Below, piece by piece: positions 54,916-64,000 of a stretch of DNA of 64,000 nt (the first letter of the stretch is position 1; every line of letters starts with the position of its first letter). The stretch comes from Ligustrum vulgare. Lineage: Eukaryota; Streptophyta; Magnoliopsida; Lamiales; Oleaceae. The position numbers and the translations under genes are program-made. The stretch lies in contig OY743176.1 in the NCBI GenBank assembly GCA_963555705.1, positions 44,779,026 through 44,843,025 on the forward strand, in the 5' to 3' direction. Under the pieces are notes generated by a model. It was not told the DNA's origin. It did no database searches and saw only the letters and a program-made list of their open reading frames with translations.

Positions 54916-55609
54916 CTTAGTCATTGCCACCTCCATGTCCTTATGATAATCCTCCAAGCTCCTTGACCCTGAGTCAAACCCTGCAACCTTTGATATATAT
55001 CCCTATAGTAATGAGTTGGCACAAATCGCTTCCTCATTATATTTTTTAGTTCACCCCAAGTCTCCACCGGATCCTCAAGGTTCCTCCTCCTACTCGTCAA
55101 CAATTAGTCCCACCAGCTGATTGCATAATCCGTGAATTCAACCACCGCCAATTTCACCGTCTTCTTTTCAGAATAATGATGACAATCAAAAAGTAGCTCC
55201 ACTTTAGTCTCCAAATCCAAATAGGCTTCCGGATCACTCCTACCTTGGAACGCGGGTATTTTCATTTTGATGTTCCCAAGGTCTCCATCCTCAACATCTC
55301 TATCCTCATGCCTCCTTCTATGCCCCCTTTCACACCTATCACCTCGCTCTCTTCTCCTACCTAAGCTGGCCATAGACACATCCCCGCTATCACCATCACT
55401 ATCAACCCTTCCGTCATCAAAACCATATCCGACCCGATGAATATCTTCCCTCCTATGCTCCCTCTCTTCGCCCCTGCGAACCGTATGAGTTCGCTCCTAC
55501 GTAATTGATTAATAGTCTCCTCCTGCCTATCCATTCTAGTCATCAACTTCTCAAAGTGCTCATTTAAAGTAGCCATTACTCCTACATCATTCTTACCCAC
55601 CTTATTCAT
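54916..55609 (-). pseudogene. G4 gag N-terminal and capsid part
   Basis: 55609-55361 gives LNEHFEKLMTRMDRQEETINQLR. 55379-55104 gives GNIKMKIPAFQGRSDPEAYLDLETKVELLFDCHHYSEKKTVKLAVVEFTDYAISWWD, a clear retrotransposon gag. 55103-54921 gives ETWGELKNIMRKRFVPTHYYRDIYQRLQGLTQG. Short shifts separate the three frames. Confidence 0.87.
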
Positions 55610-56106
55610 ACCTCTGGGTCATTTGTTGTGGTTCATTGTTGAAGTTGCTGGCTCCCTCCGTTCATTCCCTTGTTGTCACCAACAGATGAAGAAGATGATC
55701 CTCGACCGCCAAACATTGTTAGGGATCAAAGACACAAATGGAATAACCTCATGTGTTTAATTTTCTCTCGTGTATCACTCAATTCCATTTTAAGACCTCC
55801 AAGAAACAATCCAAGAACTCAATCAAGGGTTGGGAAAGATAAGACACGAATAAGAAAAAGGAAATTTGGAAACTGAGAAAATTTGGAATATTTGGGGGTA
55901 AATATGGATTTTTTGAACCATTTTTTTTAATCTGCCAGAAAATTTGACTACGAGTAGGCAGGAAAAACAGAATTGGATTTGGACAAAAGACGAACAAGAA
56001 AAACACTTTTGGAATTTTTGGACTAATATTTATGGATTAAAACTAGAAAAATTATGACTGACATGAATAACATGAAAAATCAAGAAAATACCAAGAACTG
56101 AATTTA
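55610..56106 (-). other. G4 leader between the primer site and gag
   Basis: Non-coding leader on the minus strand. Small ORFs on either strand have no features. Confidence 0.5.
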
Positions 56107-56127
56107 GATCCAAGCTCTGATGCCACC
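56107..56127 (-). other. G4 primer binding site
   Basis: Minus-strand GGTGGCATCAGAGCTTGG follows the 5' LTR. TGGCATCAGAGC differs from the initiator-Met primer site TGGTATCAGAGC by one base. Confidence 0.65.
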
Positions 56128-57041
56128 TGATGTGATCCTACCACGGGAATCACGACAAAAACGCGGAATAAACGAAACAACAAACAGAAAGATCTAAATT
56201 CAACTGAACAAAAGAAAAATAAGACTCGAGAAATTATAAGAACGATAAATAAAATATAGGATTGACGATAAGACCTTAACCCAACAATCACGACGCGAGG
56301 ATTCGAAGATCCGGATTGAAGAACCAAAGTTTTCGAAACGCCACAAGGACTTGTCAATTTCCTTGATAAGTTTCTGATTGGAATGCCATAAATATTTCAC
56401 AATATTTGATAAGTTCGGATTTGTTCTTGAAGAACACAAAAGAGACTCGGCAACCTTTTAATTTGGGGAAAACTCTCTCAAACAATATTAATCATCTCAA
56501 AACTAATGTTCAATAATGAAAAACAACAATATAAAGCAAAACTGACATAAACTAGCCCTAGCCGCTAATTAGGGTTCAAATTATGGGAAGAAATAATTAA
56601 AAATCAAAAAGCAACTAGAATCGAGAAAATTTGGAATAAAATAGTTACAGCCATGAAAGTGATACTTACGACCGTAAGTAGTCTCCAGTTTGATAGTTAC
56701 GGCCGTGACCTACACTCTTACGGCTGTAAACTTTGCTTGATGGAAATTCTTGTTTCACCCGAGGATAGGTTATGGCCATGACTCTCTTTGATTTACGGCC
56801 GTAACTATGGAAACTCAGCAATTCTTCATTTCAACCCGAGGATATGTTACGGTCGTATCTTGCAAACCTTACGGTCGTCACTTTTCTTTTGGTTACCAAA
56901 CTTTGACGCTTTGATTCGGCTCGATCCTTTTGTTCTCTCGGCTCGACCCCAACACGGAACTTGCTCCGTTTCTCTCGTAGATCACTGTCGTATTGTCGAT
57001 GGTTCGACTTCTCCCATCGATGTCTGGTCCAAATCACATCA
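56128..57041 (-). repeat. G4 5' LTR
   Basis: 914 bp from TGATGTGATCC to ATCACATCA, with complementary ends. It contains about eight degenerate TTACGGCCGTAA-like sites between 56644 and 56880. It is followed by the TSD tacta and the resumed C1 integrase frame. Confidence 0.9.
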
Positions 57042-57046
57042 TACTA

Positions 57047-57143
57047 TCTTAAATCGAATCCCACCTAAGAAAATTGATCAGTCTCCATATGAAAAATGGA
57101 ACAAGAAGCTACCAAGTTACAAAATCATGAAAGTGTGGGGTTT
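57047..57143 (+). pseudogene. C1 integrase, middle fragment
   Basis: Reads LNRIPPKKIDQSPYEKWNKKLPSYKIMKVWGFL, the copia integrase tail before the conserved LAKV. It joins 30254 upstream and 58512 downstream once G4 and solo LTR G are removed. Confidence 0.88.
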
Positions 57144-57148
57144 CTTAG

Positions 57149-58506
57149 TGATAAGTGCATTTTATACAGTTATTTATATGTCTAAATTATATTATTTTAT
57201 TTTTAGTCTTGTGAAGCTTAAAGGAGCAAAATCGATGATGGAATCGTCAATCAGAATTTTCAAGGAAAGCTAAGTGAAAGAATCAAGGTTCGAGAGCTTA
57301 AATTGAAGATATATTGAAGTTTGGAAAAAGATTTGAAGAGTCTTGAAAGTTTAGGGGATAACTTAAACGTACCAGAAAAGTTAGAAATCGCACTACAGAT
57401 TTTGAACTATGCGACCACGGGCCCTAGATTTAGTGGCCGCGCTAAAATCTTCATATTAACAGAACCAGTTTTCAGTATATTACACGGCCACCACAAGTTA
57501 GCCTGCGCGGCCGCGCAGTAGTCCGGCTCAGGGAGAGAAAAAGCTCATGCGTGGATTTCAACTTTCTTTGACCTAGGTTTTGTGGGGAATCTATTTAAGC
57601 AACATATTATGCACGTAAAAGGGACCTTTGCGCACATACTCTAGAGGCAGGATTCACCATCAAAGCTTGGAGTTTTTGGATGCTCAATTGGAGGCAAAGG
57701 GCTAGAAGATTTGGAGATCAATTTGTAGAAGACAATTCTTGGTGCAAGAATTCTTTTACTTTCTCTTCAAATTACTCATAATATGTAGTTTAGGTTATTA
57801 TTGCGTTCTTATTGTTTTTGTTATGAATAACTAAACTATTTTGTTGGGATTAAACGATGTAGCGTAGTTTTACGCTTTTAATTTCATTACTCAAGTTTTA
57901 CGGTTTGATTGCATGTGTATGGTTTTATTTTGTGATCAATGCGTGAATTAACTGGCCACTAATTCATTGTTTAATTGAATCGTTTTCATAATTCGAGATG
58001 TGAGCTAATGATCTAGACCTAGGAATAAAATCCGGTAATTAAATGAGCGATAGAGATATACATTCATTATTATTGCGGTCTTATTTGAGTTCTTGTATTC
58101 CATGCACCTAATCATTACAACCAGTTGTTCGTTAACACGATGGACTAATTAGGTAGAGTTGATTTAAACCAGAGAGAGGAATTTCATGTGCATAAGTGAG
58201 ATCGACCGATCACATTAGTAGATTAAAACTTGAGTGGTGTGATTAAAGGTATTGACTACGTGATATCCTGAAATCCCAACTTTACATCTATTGATTTAAA
58301 AACACATTTTTATTTCTTGTTTATTGTTCTTTTAGTTTAATCTTTAAAATAATCATAACTTCAATTATTTGTCATTCAAATAAAGTGAGAAATAAAATAA
58401 CTTTGATAATTAATCCAAATTCTCGTGAGTACGATAACTCGGACTCTAAAAGTCTACTATATTACTTGTCACGACCCGTACACTTGCGGTATTATTTTTG
58501 TGAACA
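57149..58506 (+). mobile_element. Solo LTR G in C1 integrase
   Basis: 1,358 bp, TGATAAGTGC...GTGAACA, with a perfect TSD cttag at 57144-57148 and 58507-58511. It contains ggccgcgc-type palindromes (57412-57530). The closing phrase ttacttgtcacgacccgtacacttgcgg is typical of plant retrotransposon LTR ends. The start is shared with LTR H (TGATAAGTGC) but the two diverge afterwards. Confidence 0.9.
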
Positions 58507-58511
58507 CTTAG

Positions 58512-58865
58512 CAAAGGTTCAAGTTCCTTTACCTAAGAGAGTAAAACTTAGTCCTAAAGCTATTGATTGTGCATTTATTGGACATGCCAATAATAGTGCA
58601 GCTTATCGATTTCTAGTTATTAAATTTGGAATTACGAAAATTCAAGCAAATATCATTATTGAGTCTAATGAGGCGAATGGTTCGAGCATATTTTCCCATA
58701 TAAAGAAAGACTAGATCAAAATAAAAGAAAGCTACATGATTTAAGTCATGAAATTGATGATGTTTCATCAATTGCTGTTCGAGAAAATGACTTTGAGCCA
58801 AATAAAGACACGTCACTTGTCCAAAGGGAAGAAATAGAACCTAGAAGGGGGAAAAAGAACTAATG
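58512..58865 (+). pseudogene. C1 integrase C-terminus
   Basis: AKVQVPLPKRVKLSPKAIDCAFIGHANNSAAYRFLV is a classic copia integrase tail. It continues with decayed linker to about 58862, where the sequence jumps past the RT core. Confidence 0.85.
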
Positions 58866-59674
58866 ATGGGTATATACTTAGCCAATCGCATTTCTTGGAA
58901 ACAATACTTAAAAAGTTTGGACACTTTGATAGCAAACCGCCTAGTTCTTCATTTGATCCCAAGAGTTTCTTGAAGAAAAATGTTGGAGATAGTGTATCTC
59001 AACTAGAATATGCACGGATTACTGGTACACTACAGTACATTACAAATTGAATTAGACTGGATATCGCTTATTCTATGAATAGAATAGCAAGATATACAAG
59101 CAATCCATCAAAGACTCATTGGGAAGCTTTAATTAGAGTATTAAGATATTTAAGATATACAATGAACTATGGATTGCATTATACAAAATATCCTCTAGTT
59201 TTGGAAGGATATAGTGATGCAAATTGGATTTCAAATGATAAGGAAAAAGTTACAAGTGGTTATGTTTTTACATTTGGAGGGGTTGCAATATCATGGAAAT
59301 CACAAAAGCAAACGTGTATAGAACGTTTTACAATGGAATCAGAATTCATAGCATTAGATAAGACCGCCGAAGAAGCAGAATGGCCTAAAAACTTCTTAGA
59401 GGATATCCCATTATAGCCTCAACCTATGACAACCATATGTTTGCATTGTGATTGCATGACAGCTATTGGTAGAGCGAAAAATCATATATGTATTGGCAAG
59501 TCAAGGCATATAAGACGTCTACATAACACTATAAAACATATGCTCACAAGTGGCATTATTTCCATTGATTATGTGAAATCAAAGCAGAATATTGCAGATC
59601 AACTTACAAAGGGTATATCAAAGGAGCAAGAGTTATATTTATCGAGAGGAATGTGCTTAAAGCCAATAGAATGA
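58866..59674 (+). pseudogene. C1 RT tail and RNase H
   Basis: The RT catalytic part with YxDD is deleted. The sequence restarts with DGYILSQSHFLETILKKFGHF and then SVSQLEYARITGTLQYIT. RNase H has [12 protein letters not shown] (Asp), [17 protein letters not shown] (Glu) and HCDCMTAIGRAKN (Asp), ending SIDYVKSKQNIADQLTKGIS. TAGs at about 59051 and 59414 interrupt it. Confidence 0.87.
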
Positions 59675-60231
59675 GGATCAACTTGGCGGAAACCAAACCT
59701 AGCATTTTTGGTTATCTAATTCTAAGTTCAAAGAGGAAAACTAGTTGAGTGAAACTCAAAAGAATAGAGCATACAATATTGTTAATTCCTATGATAAGAA
59801 TTGTACGCTACCTGTGACGATAAAGGTGAATGATCAATCATTCTTAATGACTCAAATAAAATATTAAAAGAATATTGTGGGGTATTTATAATTATCAATA
59901 TGGGAGTAATGTGGGGTCGCATTTATGGGAATGACATGGCTAAATTCTCTAAAGCTCCTATGAATCCAAGATTGTTCAAGACCAAAATAAACACAATCGT
60001 ATGAATCAAAAGGCGTCAAGATTCGATATGTGTGATACTTGTTGTCTCGATTTACTAAACATGGTGAAAATTTCTCCTATATGTACTGATTCACTAGTAT
60101 CTCTGATAAGTATTCACTAAGGAAGATTCAAGTCCAAAAGACACCTATCCTGATGCAAATCGAATATAGTTTTTCTCCAGATCATCCAAAACACTGTGAC
60201 TGACACTATTTGCTATACAAACGTGGGGTAT
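59675..60231 (+). other. C1 3' untranslated region and polypurine tract
   Basis: Non-coding. It ends aacgtggggtat just before the 3' LTR, the expected polypurine tract (60220-60231). Confidence 0.65.
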
Positions 60232-61773
60232 TGTTGGAGAGTTTGTATAGAAATTGGGATTTTGGATGTTGTTTAGTCTCACATAGGATAGGATAGAAAT
60301 AGAAAGAAATACTTGTTTATAAGTGTGAAAATAATACACTTAATAAATTGGATAAAAGACCACTCAAACGGGATTTGGGTCTGAGCCATGTGATTTGTGC
60401 TTGATTGAGCTCCTTGATAGGCTACATATATAAATATATTATTGGGTTAATTGCACTCTATAATACATTTTTAGTGTTAATTGCACAAATTACCGTGTTG
60501 AGAAAAAACTGAAGAATACGTCTTCTTCTTCTTCCCGAAGCCATTAGCCCATCATCGCTGCTATATCACCACTTCACCCCACTCGATTGCAACTCACCTG
60601 TAAGAGCTCTCGAGTGACCGGCTCCGATGAAGTCAAATTAAGATTCTTCTCAACTGGGCTACTTCTACTTAGGATGTCGAAGTTGAATGTGTACGAGGTT
60701 TCGAGGGAACACGTGTTGGAGCCTTCTTCCCCATTTAAAACCGATGAAGTTGACATTAAGGGGATTCATCTTCCTCAAAATTCTCTTTCCCATTCGAATC
60801 AATGTTCAGATTAAGATCAAACATCTCTTCCACTATGTCTCTCTTTCTCTCTGCTCGACACCAATTAACTTATAGGACCACTGTTAAAAAGCTGATCAGA
60901 GCTAATGGGTATTCAAGGCTAAGTGTGTCTGATGGTGGAGATTGTGGTCTATAATTGTGCACGAGAAGTGATTGATCTAATGTCTTAGTCAAAGTATCAT
61001 AACTATTTTGTAATGTATCAAAGTGTAATACCAAGATTCCACCTTAAGTATCATAAAAAATTGAAAAAGTTTCAGAATATGATACTAAAAATTTCAAAGT
61101 ATCACAAGTATCATGTTGTGATACTTTAAAAGTATCACAAAATAATTTAAAGTATCACAATATGATACTTGTATGAGAACATTATTTTTTCCCCAAAAAA
61201 AAAAGAAGTATTTTTCAGTAACTTTTTAAAATGAAGTAAGTTTCAATTATGATATTAAAAGCAGGGTATTTGTGCAAACACCCTATATTATATAGTCAAA
61301 ATATGGGCCTTGGGGGTCATGGGTCTTGTGATTTCCAAATTTCAGTTTTAGCACTTATATTTCTTTTTTCGGTTTTGTCTGAATGGATGTGTCTGATCAA
61401 CACAACTTACTAGAAATAACTTACTCCATGGATAAAACTGTTCATTTTCTATAAATAGGAACAGAAAACTTCATTTTACATACACAAAAAAATCCTAACA
61501 TTTCAATCCTTCATACATTCTGTCTGAGAGAAAAATACACTAAGTAAATTCGCCAGACCTAGGAATCTAATCCTAGATTCTTTGAGAAAAGATTGTTGAA
61601 TCCTGGTAGTAGAAGCTCATTGAATTGCAAGCACACGAGTAGAGGCGAAATTATGCTATAGGTTATAGCAACACTCTAACCTCAATCTGCATTCAAGTCA
61701 GTCAATTATTTATATTCATTTGTTGAATTTTATTTTACTTTGTTCCGTATATTTTTACATATTGTTTCCAACA
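60232..61773 (+). repeat. 3' LTR of C1, split by a MULE-like element
   Basis: TGTTGG...CCAACA. Without the insertion it is about 693 bp and aligns with 27596-28282. TATAAATA core at 61450-61457. Confidence 0.88.
60444..61283. mobile_element. MULE-like non-autonomous element (candidate Pack-MULE)
   Basis: 840 bp with ends GGGTTAATTGCAC and, inverted, GGGTGTTTGCAC. The flanks tatattatt (60435-60443) and tatattata (61284-61292) are a 9-bp TSD with one mismatch, which is the Mutator hallmark. Positions 60530-60830 have host-gene-like composition and an ORF (60587-60814) I do not recognise, possibly a captured gene fragment. 60990-61165 is packed with agtatca and tgatact motifs. Confidence 0.7.
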
Positions 61774-62207
61774 ACTTCTTGGTATTGAGAATTCAAATAT
61801 TTTTTTTAAATGTCATGTCAAACTCATGAACCTGGTTAAATATTAGTTGTGAATCACCTTTTACTTCAATTCTTTGGGCAGTGACGAATTCAGGAATTTT
61901 GTTCAGTTAGGGCAGCCATTCAAGAAGTTTGTTCAGTTATGGCAGACATCGATTAAATAACTATATTTTTCGGGTTTCAGCCCAAAAAATGTCAAAAAAT
62001 CTAACAATTTTTTCTCTCTCGAGATAGTCAACATGGGTGAGCATGTTGGCTCGACGTGCTATGGGGACATCCGTGTCTTTGGGCATGCATTTCTTTAGCC
62101 AAACAAATGCCAGCTAGTACACCCTAATATTTTGTATTGTTGTTCAACGATTTGAACGTAAACCTCATCGCACAATTTAACTTATGTCCTTCGGGTACTA
62201 GTTAAGA
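61774..62207. other. Sequence right of C1, with a possible hAT end fragment
   Basis: No gene. At about 61879 'cagtgacgaattcaggaattt' resembles the first bases of plant hAT elements, and a partly repeated phrase follows (agggcagccattcaagaag), but I found no partner end. Confidence 0.35.
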
Positions 62208-62965
62208 TTATCCCAGCCATAACACCACTTTTTCTTGATGAACCATCGAATAAAATTTCAAAACATCTTCTTGTCCAGGTTCATTCTCAAGAATGGGAGC
62301 TTCTGAAAGCTTGTTGATGAAATCGGTCAATGCTTGTGCTTTGATTTCATGTCGCCATTTATAATTTATCTCAAACTGTCCTAACTCCATTGTCTAATTC
62401 ATCAATCTTCCTAATGGATCAAACTTTTGTAATACTTGAATGGGAAAGCGGTGGCTAATTTTTCCACATAAGGTTATCTAGCTTCGACATCCTGTACAAC
62501 CTTACATAATATATTGGCAATTGTTGTTGCCCTTTCTCACTTGCTAGCTCACAACTATCTTGGAGACTGCTTAAATGAGCAATATTTTTCATCAGCTAGT
62601 GATTTAGCAGCTAATAGCGAGGCATTTTTTAGATGTCCTTTCAAGGCTTTGAAAGCTTGTTCACATTCTTCGTTCCATTCAAACATTTTCCCTCCTTTAT
62701 GAAAAACTTCATATCCTTGCATTGCATCCCCTAGTAGATCAATTCTGGGTAGTGAAAAATTGTCTTCGGTTCATGTTTCGTTTAAATCTGTAAAATCTTG
62801 GAAAGTCCGCCACTTTTCTATTTACTTTTGGGAACTAAAACTGAGTTGCAAACCTATACTAGATACTGCAATTCGCAAATCGTTTTTCAATAGTTTATCA
62901 GGTTTGCTTTTTGGATCTTTATATTTTTTTTGGAGCTCATTGGTCGCCTATTTTGCATTTTAGGT
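62208..62965 (-). pseudogene. Degraded Tat-type RT/RNase H fragment
   Basis: Minus-strand reading gives WRTFQDFTDLN (from RVCVDFTDLN-like RT), then after a deletion HKGGKMFEWNEECEQAFKAFKGHL (RT to RNase H), and ELGQFEINYKWRHEIKAQALTDFI (end of RNase H). Several stops and internal deletions are present. No LTRs in the window. Confidence 0.72.
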
Positions 62966-63460
62966 TTTTACTTATGATCGATTTTCATTACATGACACGT
63001 CACCATTTGATCTATTCCCACCATGTCAACATTTAATCATATTTCTTGATAGCGAGTCCCTAACTTAAGTTGACTAAGTACGGTGAGGATTTGGGGGGGA
63101 GGGGGGTAAACCATGAAACCAACGAAATAGAGAAGATTATGGCCATTCTCTTTGTGTTTCGATTTTTGATTTTGAGTTTTGAGTTTTGTTTTAAATTTTG
63201 GTTATTTGTTTTGGGATTGTTGAAAACATCTTCTCTTTGTGATTTTGAAAAACTGTTTTCAAAAATAGAAAACTGAAAAATGCGTTTACTTTGTAATTTT
63301 TTGATATATTTATTTTGTAATATTTTATATGTAAAAAATAATTAATTTGTTGAATTACATTAATTTTAATATTAATAAATCAGTTAGTTCTCTATGTCAA
63401 TAAATTCATCATTAATATTGTTTCAGCTAAACAAAAATTTAACCTTATACCAACAAAATC
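62966..63460. other. AT-rich stretch, nothing recognised
   Basis: Low-complexity T/A-rich sequence. It contains a G-rich run gggggggaggggggg (about 63093-63107) and no convincing ORF or repeat. Confidence 0.4.
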
Positions 63461-63532
63461 TTAACATGTATCTATAGATAATGACAAAATAATATAAAAA
63501 TTTCAAGTGAAGGAAGTGTCTCAAATTTACAA

Positions 63533-63595
<63 letters not shown>

Positions 63596-63855
63596 CCTTA
63601 ACATGGATCTATTTAATAGCAAAATAACATAAGAACTTCAAGTGAAGAAAGTGTTTCACTTTTACAAAATTAAAAAAAATATAAAAAAATAATAATCTTA
63701 AAATGGATCTATATATAATGGCAAAATAATATAAGAACTTCAAGTGATGAAGTATCTCACTTTTACAAAAAAAAAAAAAAAAATCGTAATATGGATCTAT
63801 ATATAATAACAAAATAATATAAGAACTTCAAGTGAAGGAAGTGTCTCACTTTTAC

Positions 63856-63906
<51 letters not shown>

Positions 63907-64000
63907 TTACAAAAAAAAAAAAAAAAAAAAAATCTTAACATGGATCTATGTATAATGACAAAATAACATAAAAACTTCAAGTGAATGAAGTGTCTTATAT
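63461..64000. repeat. Minisatellite with AAT microsatellites
   Basis: About five units share 'taacatggatctatatataatggcaaaataatataagaacttcaagtgaaggaagtgtctcactttta' in variants (starting near 63461, 63597, 63695, 63785 and 63935). They are separated by A-runs or (AAT)n tracts of up to about 60 bp (63534-63592, 63857-63903). The repeat runs off the end of the window. Confidence 0.85.

Larger units (their letters stand above)
30255..57041 (-). mobile_element. G4: non-autonomous Ty3/gypsy element (minus strand) inside C1
   Basis: LTRs are 56128-57041 (5' on the minus strand) and 30255-30775 plus 49961-50348 (3', split by F). The outer ends are TTATGTGATCC and ATCACATCA, with a perfect TSD tacta at 30250-30254 and 57042-57046. 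The interior (50349-56127, minus solo LTR D) encodes only gag, protease and a short C-terminal pol tail. RT and integrase are gone. A primer site (TGGCATCAGAGC) and polypurine tract (AAGTAAGGGGGGA) fix the orientation. Confidence 0.88.
27596..61773 (+). mobile_element. C1: Ty1/copia retrotransposon split by large nested insertions
   Basis: The LTRs at 27596-28282 and 60232-61773 (the latter carrying an 840-bp insertion) begin TGTTGG and end CCAACA. Copia domain order is visible: gag with CCHC knuckle, protease, integrase, then RNase H. Integrase is cut twice: by G4 (30255-57041, TSD tacta) and by solo LTR G (57149-58506, TSD cttag). The RT core with its YxDD box is missing. Flanks cctta and acttc do not match, so no TSD is seen. 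It is the outermost and oldest layer of the right-hand stack. Confidence 0.9.

Noticed and set aside
63534..63903. CRISPR-like or centromeric satellite array
   Set aside because: Spacers are simple AAT or A tracts of changing length and units are few; this is a plant minisatellite with microsatellite expansion.

Overview
This window reads as repeat-dense nuclear DNA of a flowering plant, most likely a eudicot. I found no rRNA, tRNA, CRISPR array or ordinary multi-exon host gene. Almost every base can be assigned to transposable elements: Ty3/gypsy, Ty1/copia, a gene-carrying LARD-type LTR element, hAT, Helitron, MULE-like and hAT-type MITEs. They are nested inside one another, and the nesting can be read directly from terminal motifs and target-site duplications (TSDs).

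Left half (1327-27056): a minus-strand Tat/Ogre-like gypsy element, called T2 here, spans 1332-27051 with TSD gggtt at both ends. Its 3' region is split by a complete plus-strand Tat element T1 (2302-14412, two 684-bp LTRs). T1 has decayed gag and pol genes with a double RNase H, and a separate antisense gene unit with its own TATA box and introns. T2's integrase gene is split by a 648-bp hAT-type MITE. T2's 5' LTR is split by a 3.3-kb solo LTR (A) and by a second MITE of the same family. The matching place in T2's 3' LTR carries what looks like a MITE excision footprint.

Right half (27596-61773): a Ty1/copia element C1 has been opened by a stack of insertions. The order is C1 > gypsy G4 (30255-57041) > hAT-type element F (30776-49960) > LTR H (31691-49893) > Helitron (31796-35623) > hAT element placed at the Helitron terminus (35627-48550) > LTR element E (39208-48494). 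Side insertions are solo LTR D in G4, solo LTR G in C1, a MULE-like element in the C1 3' LTR and a MITE inside the Helitron Rep gene. The last 2.2 kb hold a degraded gypsy pol fragment and an AAT-rich minisatellite.

The main discovery candidate is element E, the youngest layer. It has two apparently identical 2,968-bp LTRs, a perfect TSD (caccc), an initiator-Met-type primer binding site and a polypurine tract, but no gag or pol. Its 3.35-kb interior instead carries two intact, intronless ORFs on the opposite strand. One is a 217-aa LONELY GUY (LOG) type cytokinin-activating phosphoribohydrolase. The other is a 183-aa protein with a basic-plus-four-cysteine motif reminiscent of plant-virus cysteine-rich nucleic-acid-binding proteins. 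Each ORF has the same TATA-like core (TTTAAATAG) upstream, and three tandem hairpin repeats lie beyond the LOG stop. This looks like a recently mobile LTR element that has captured a hormone-activation gene cassette. Solo LTRs A and D belong to the same LTR family.
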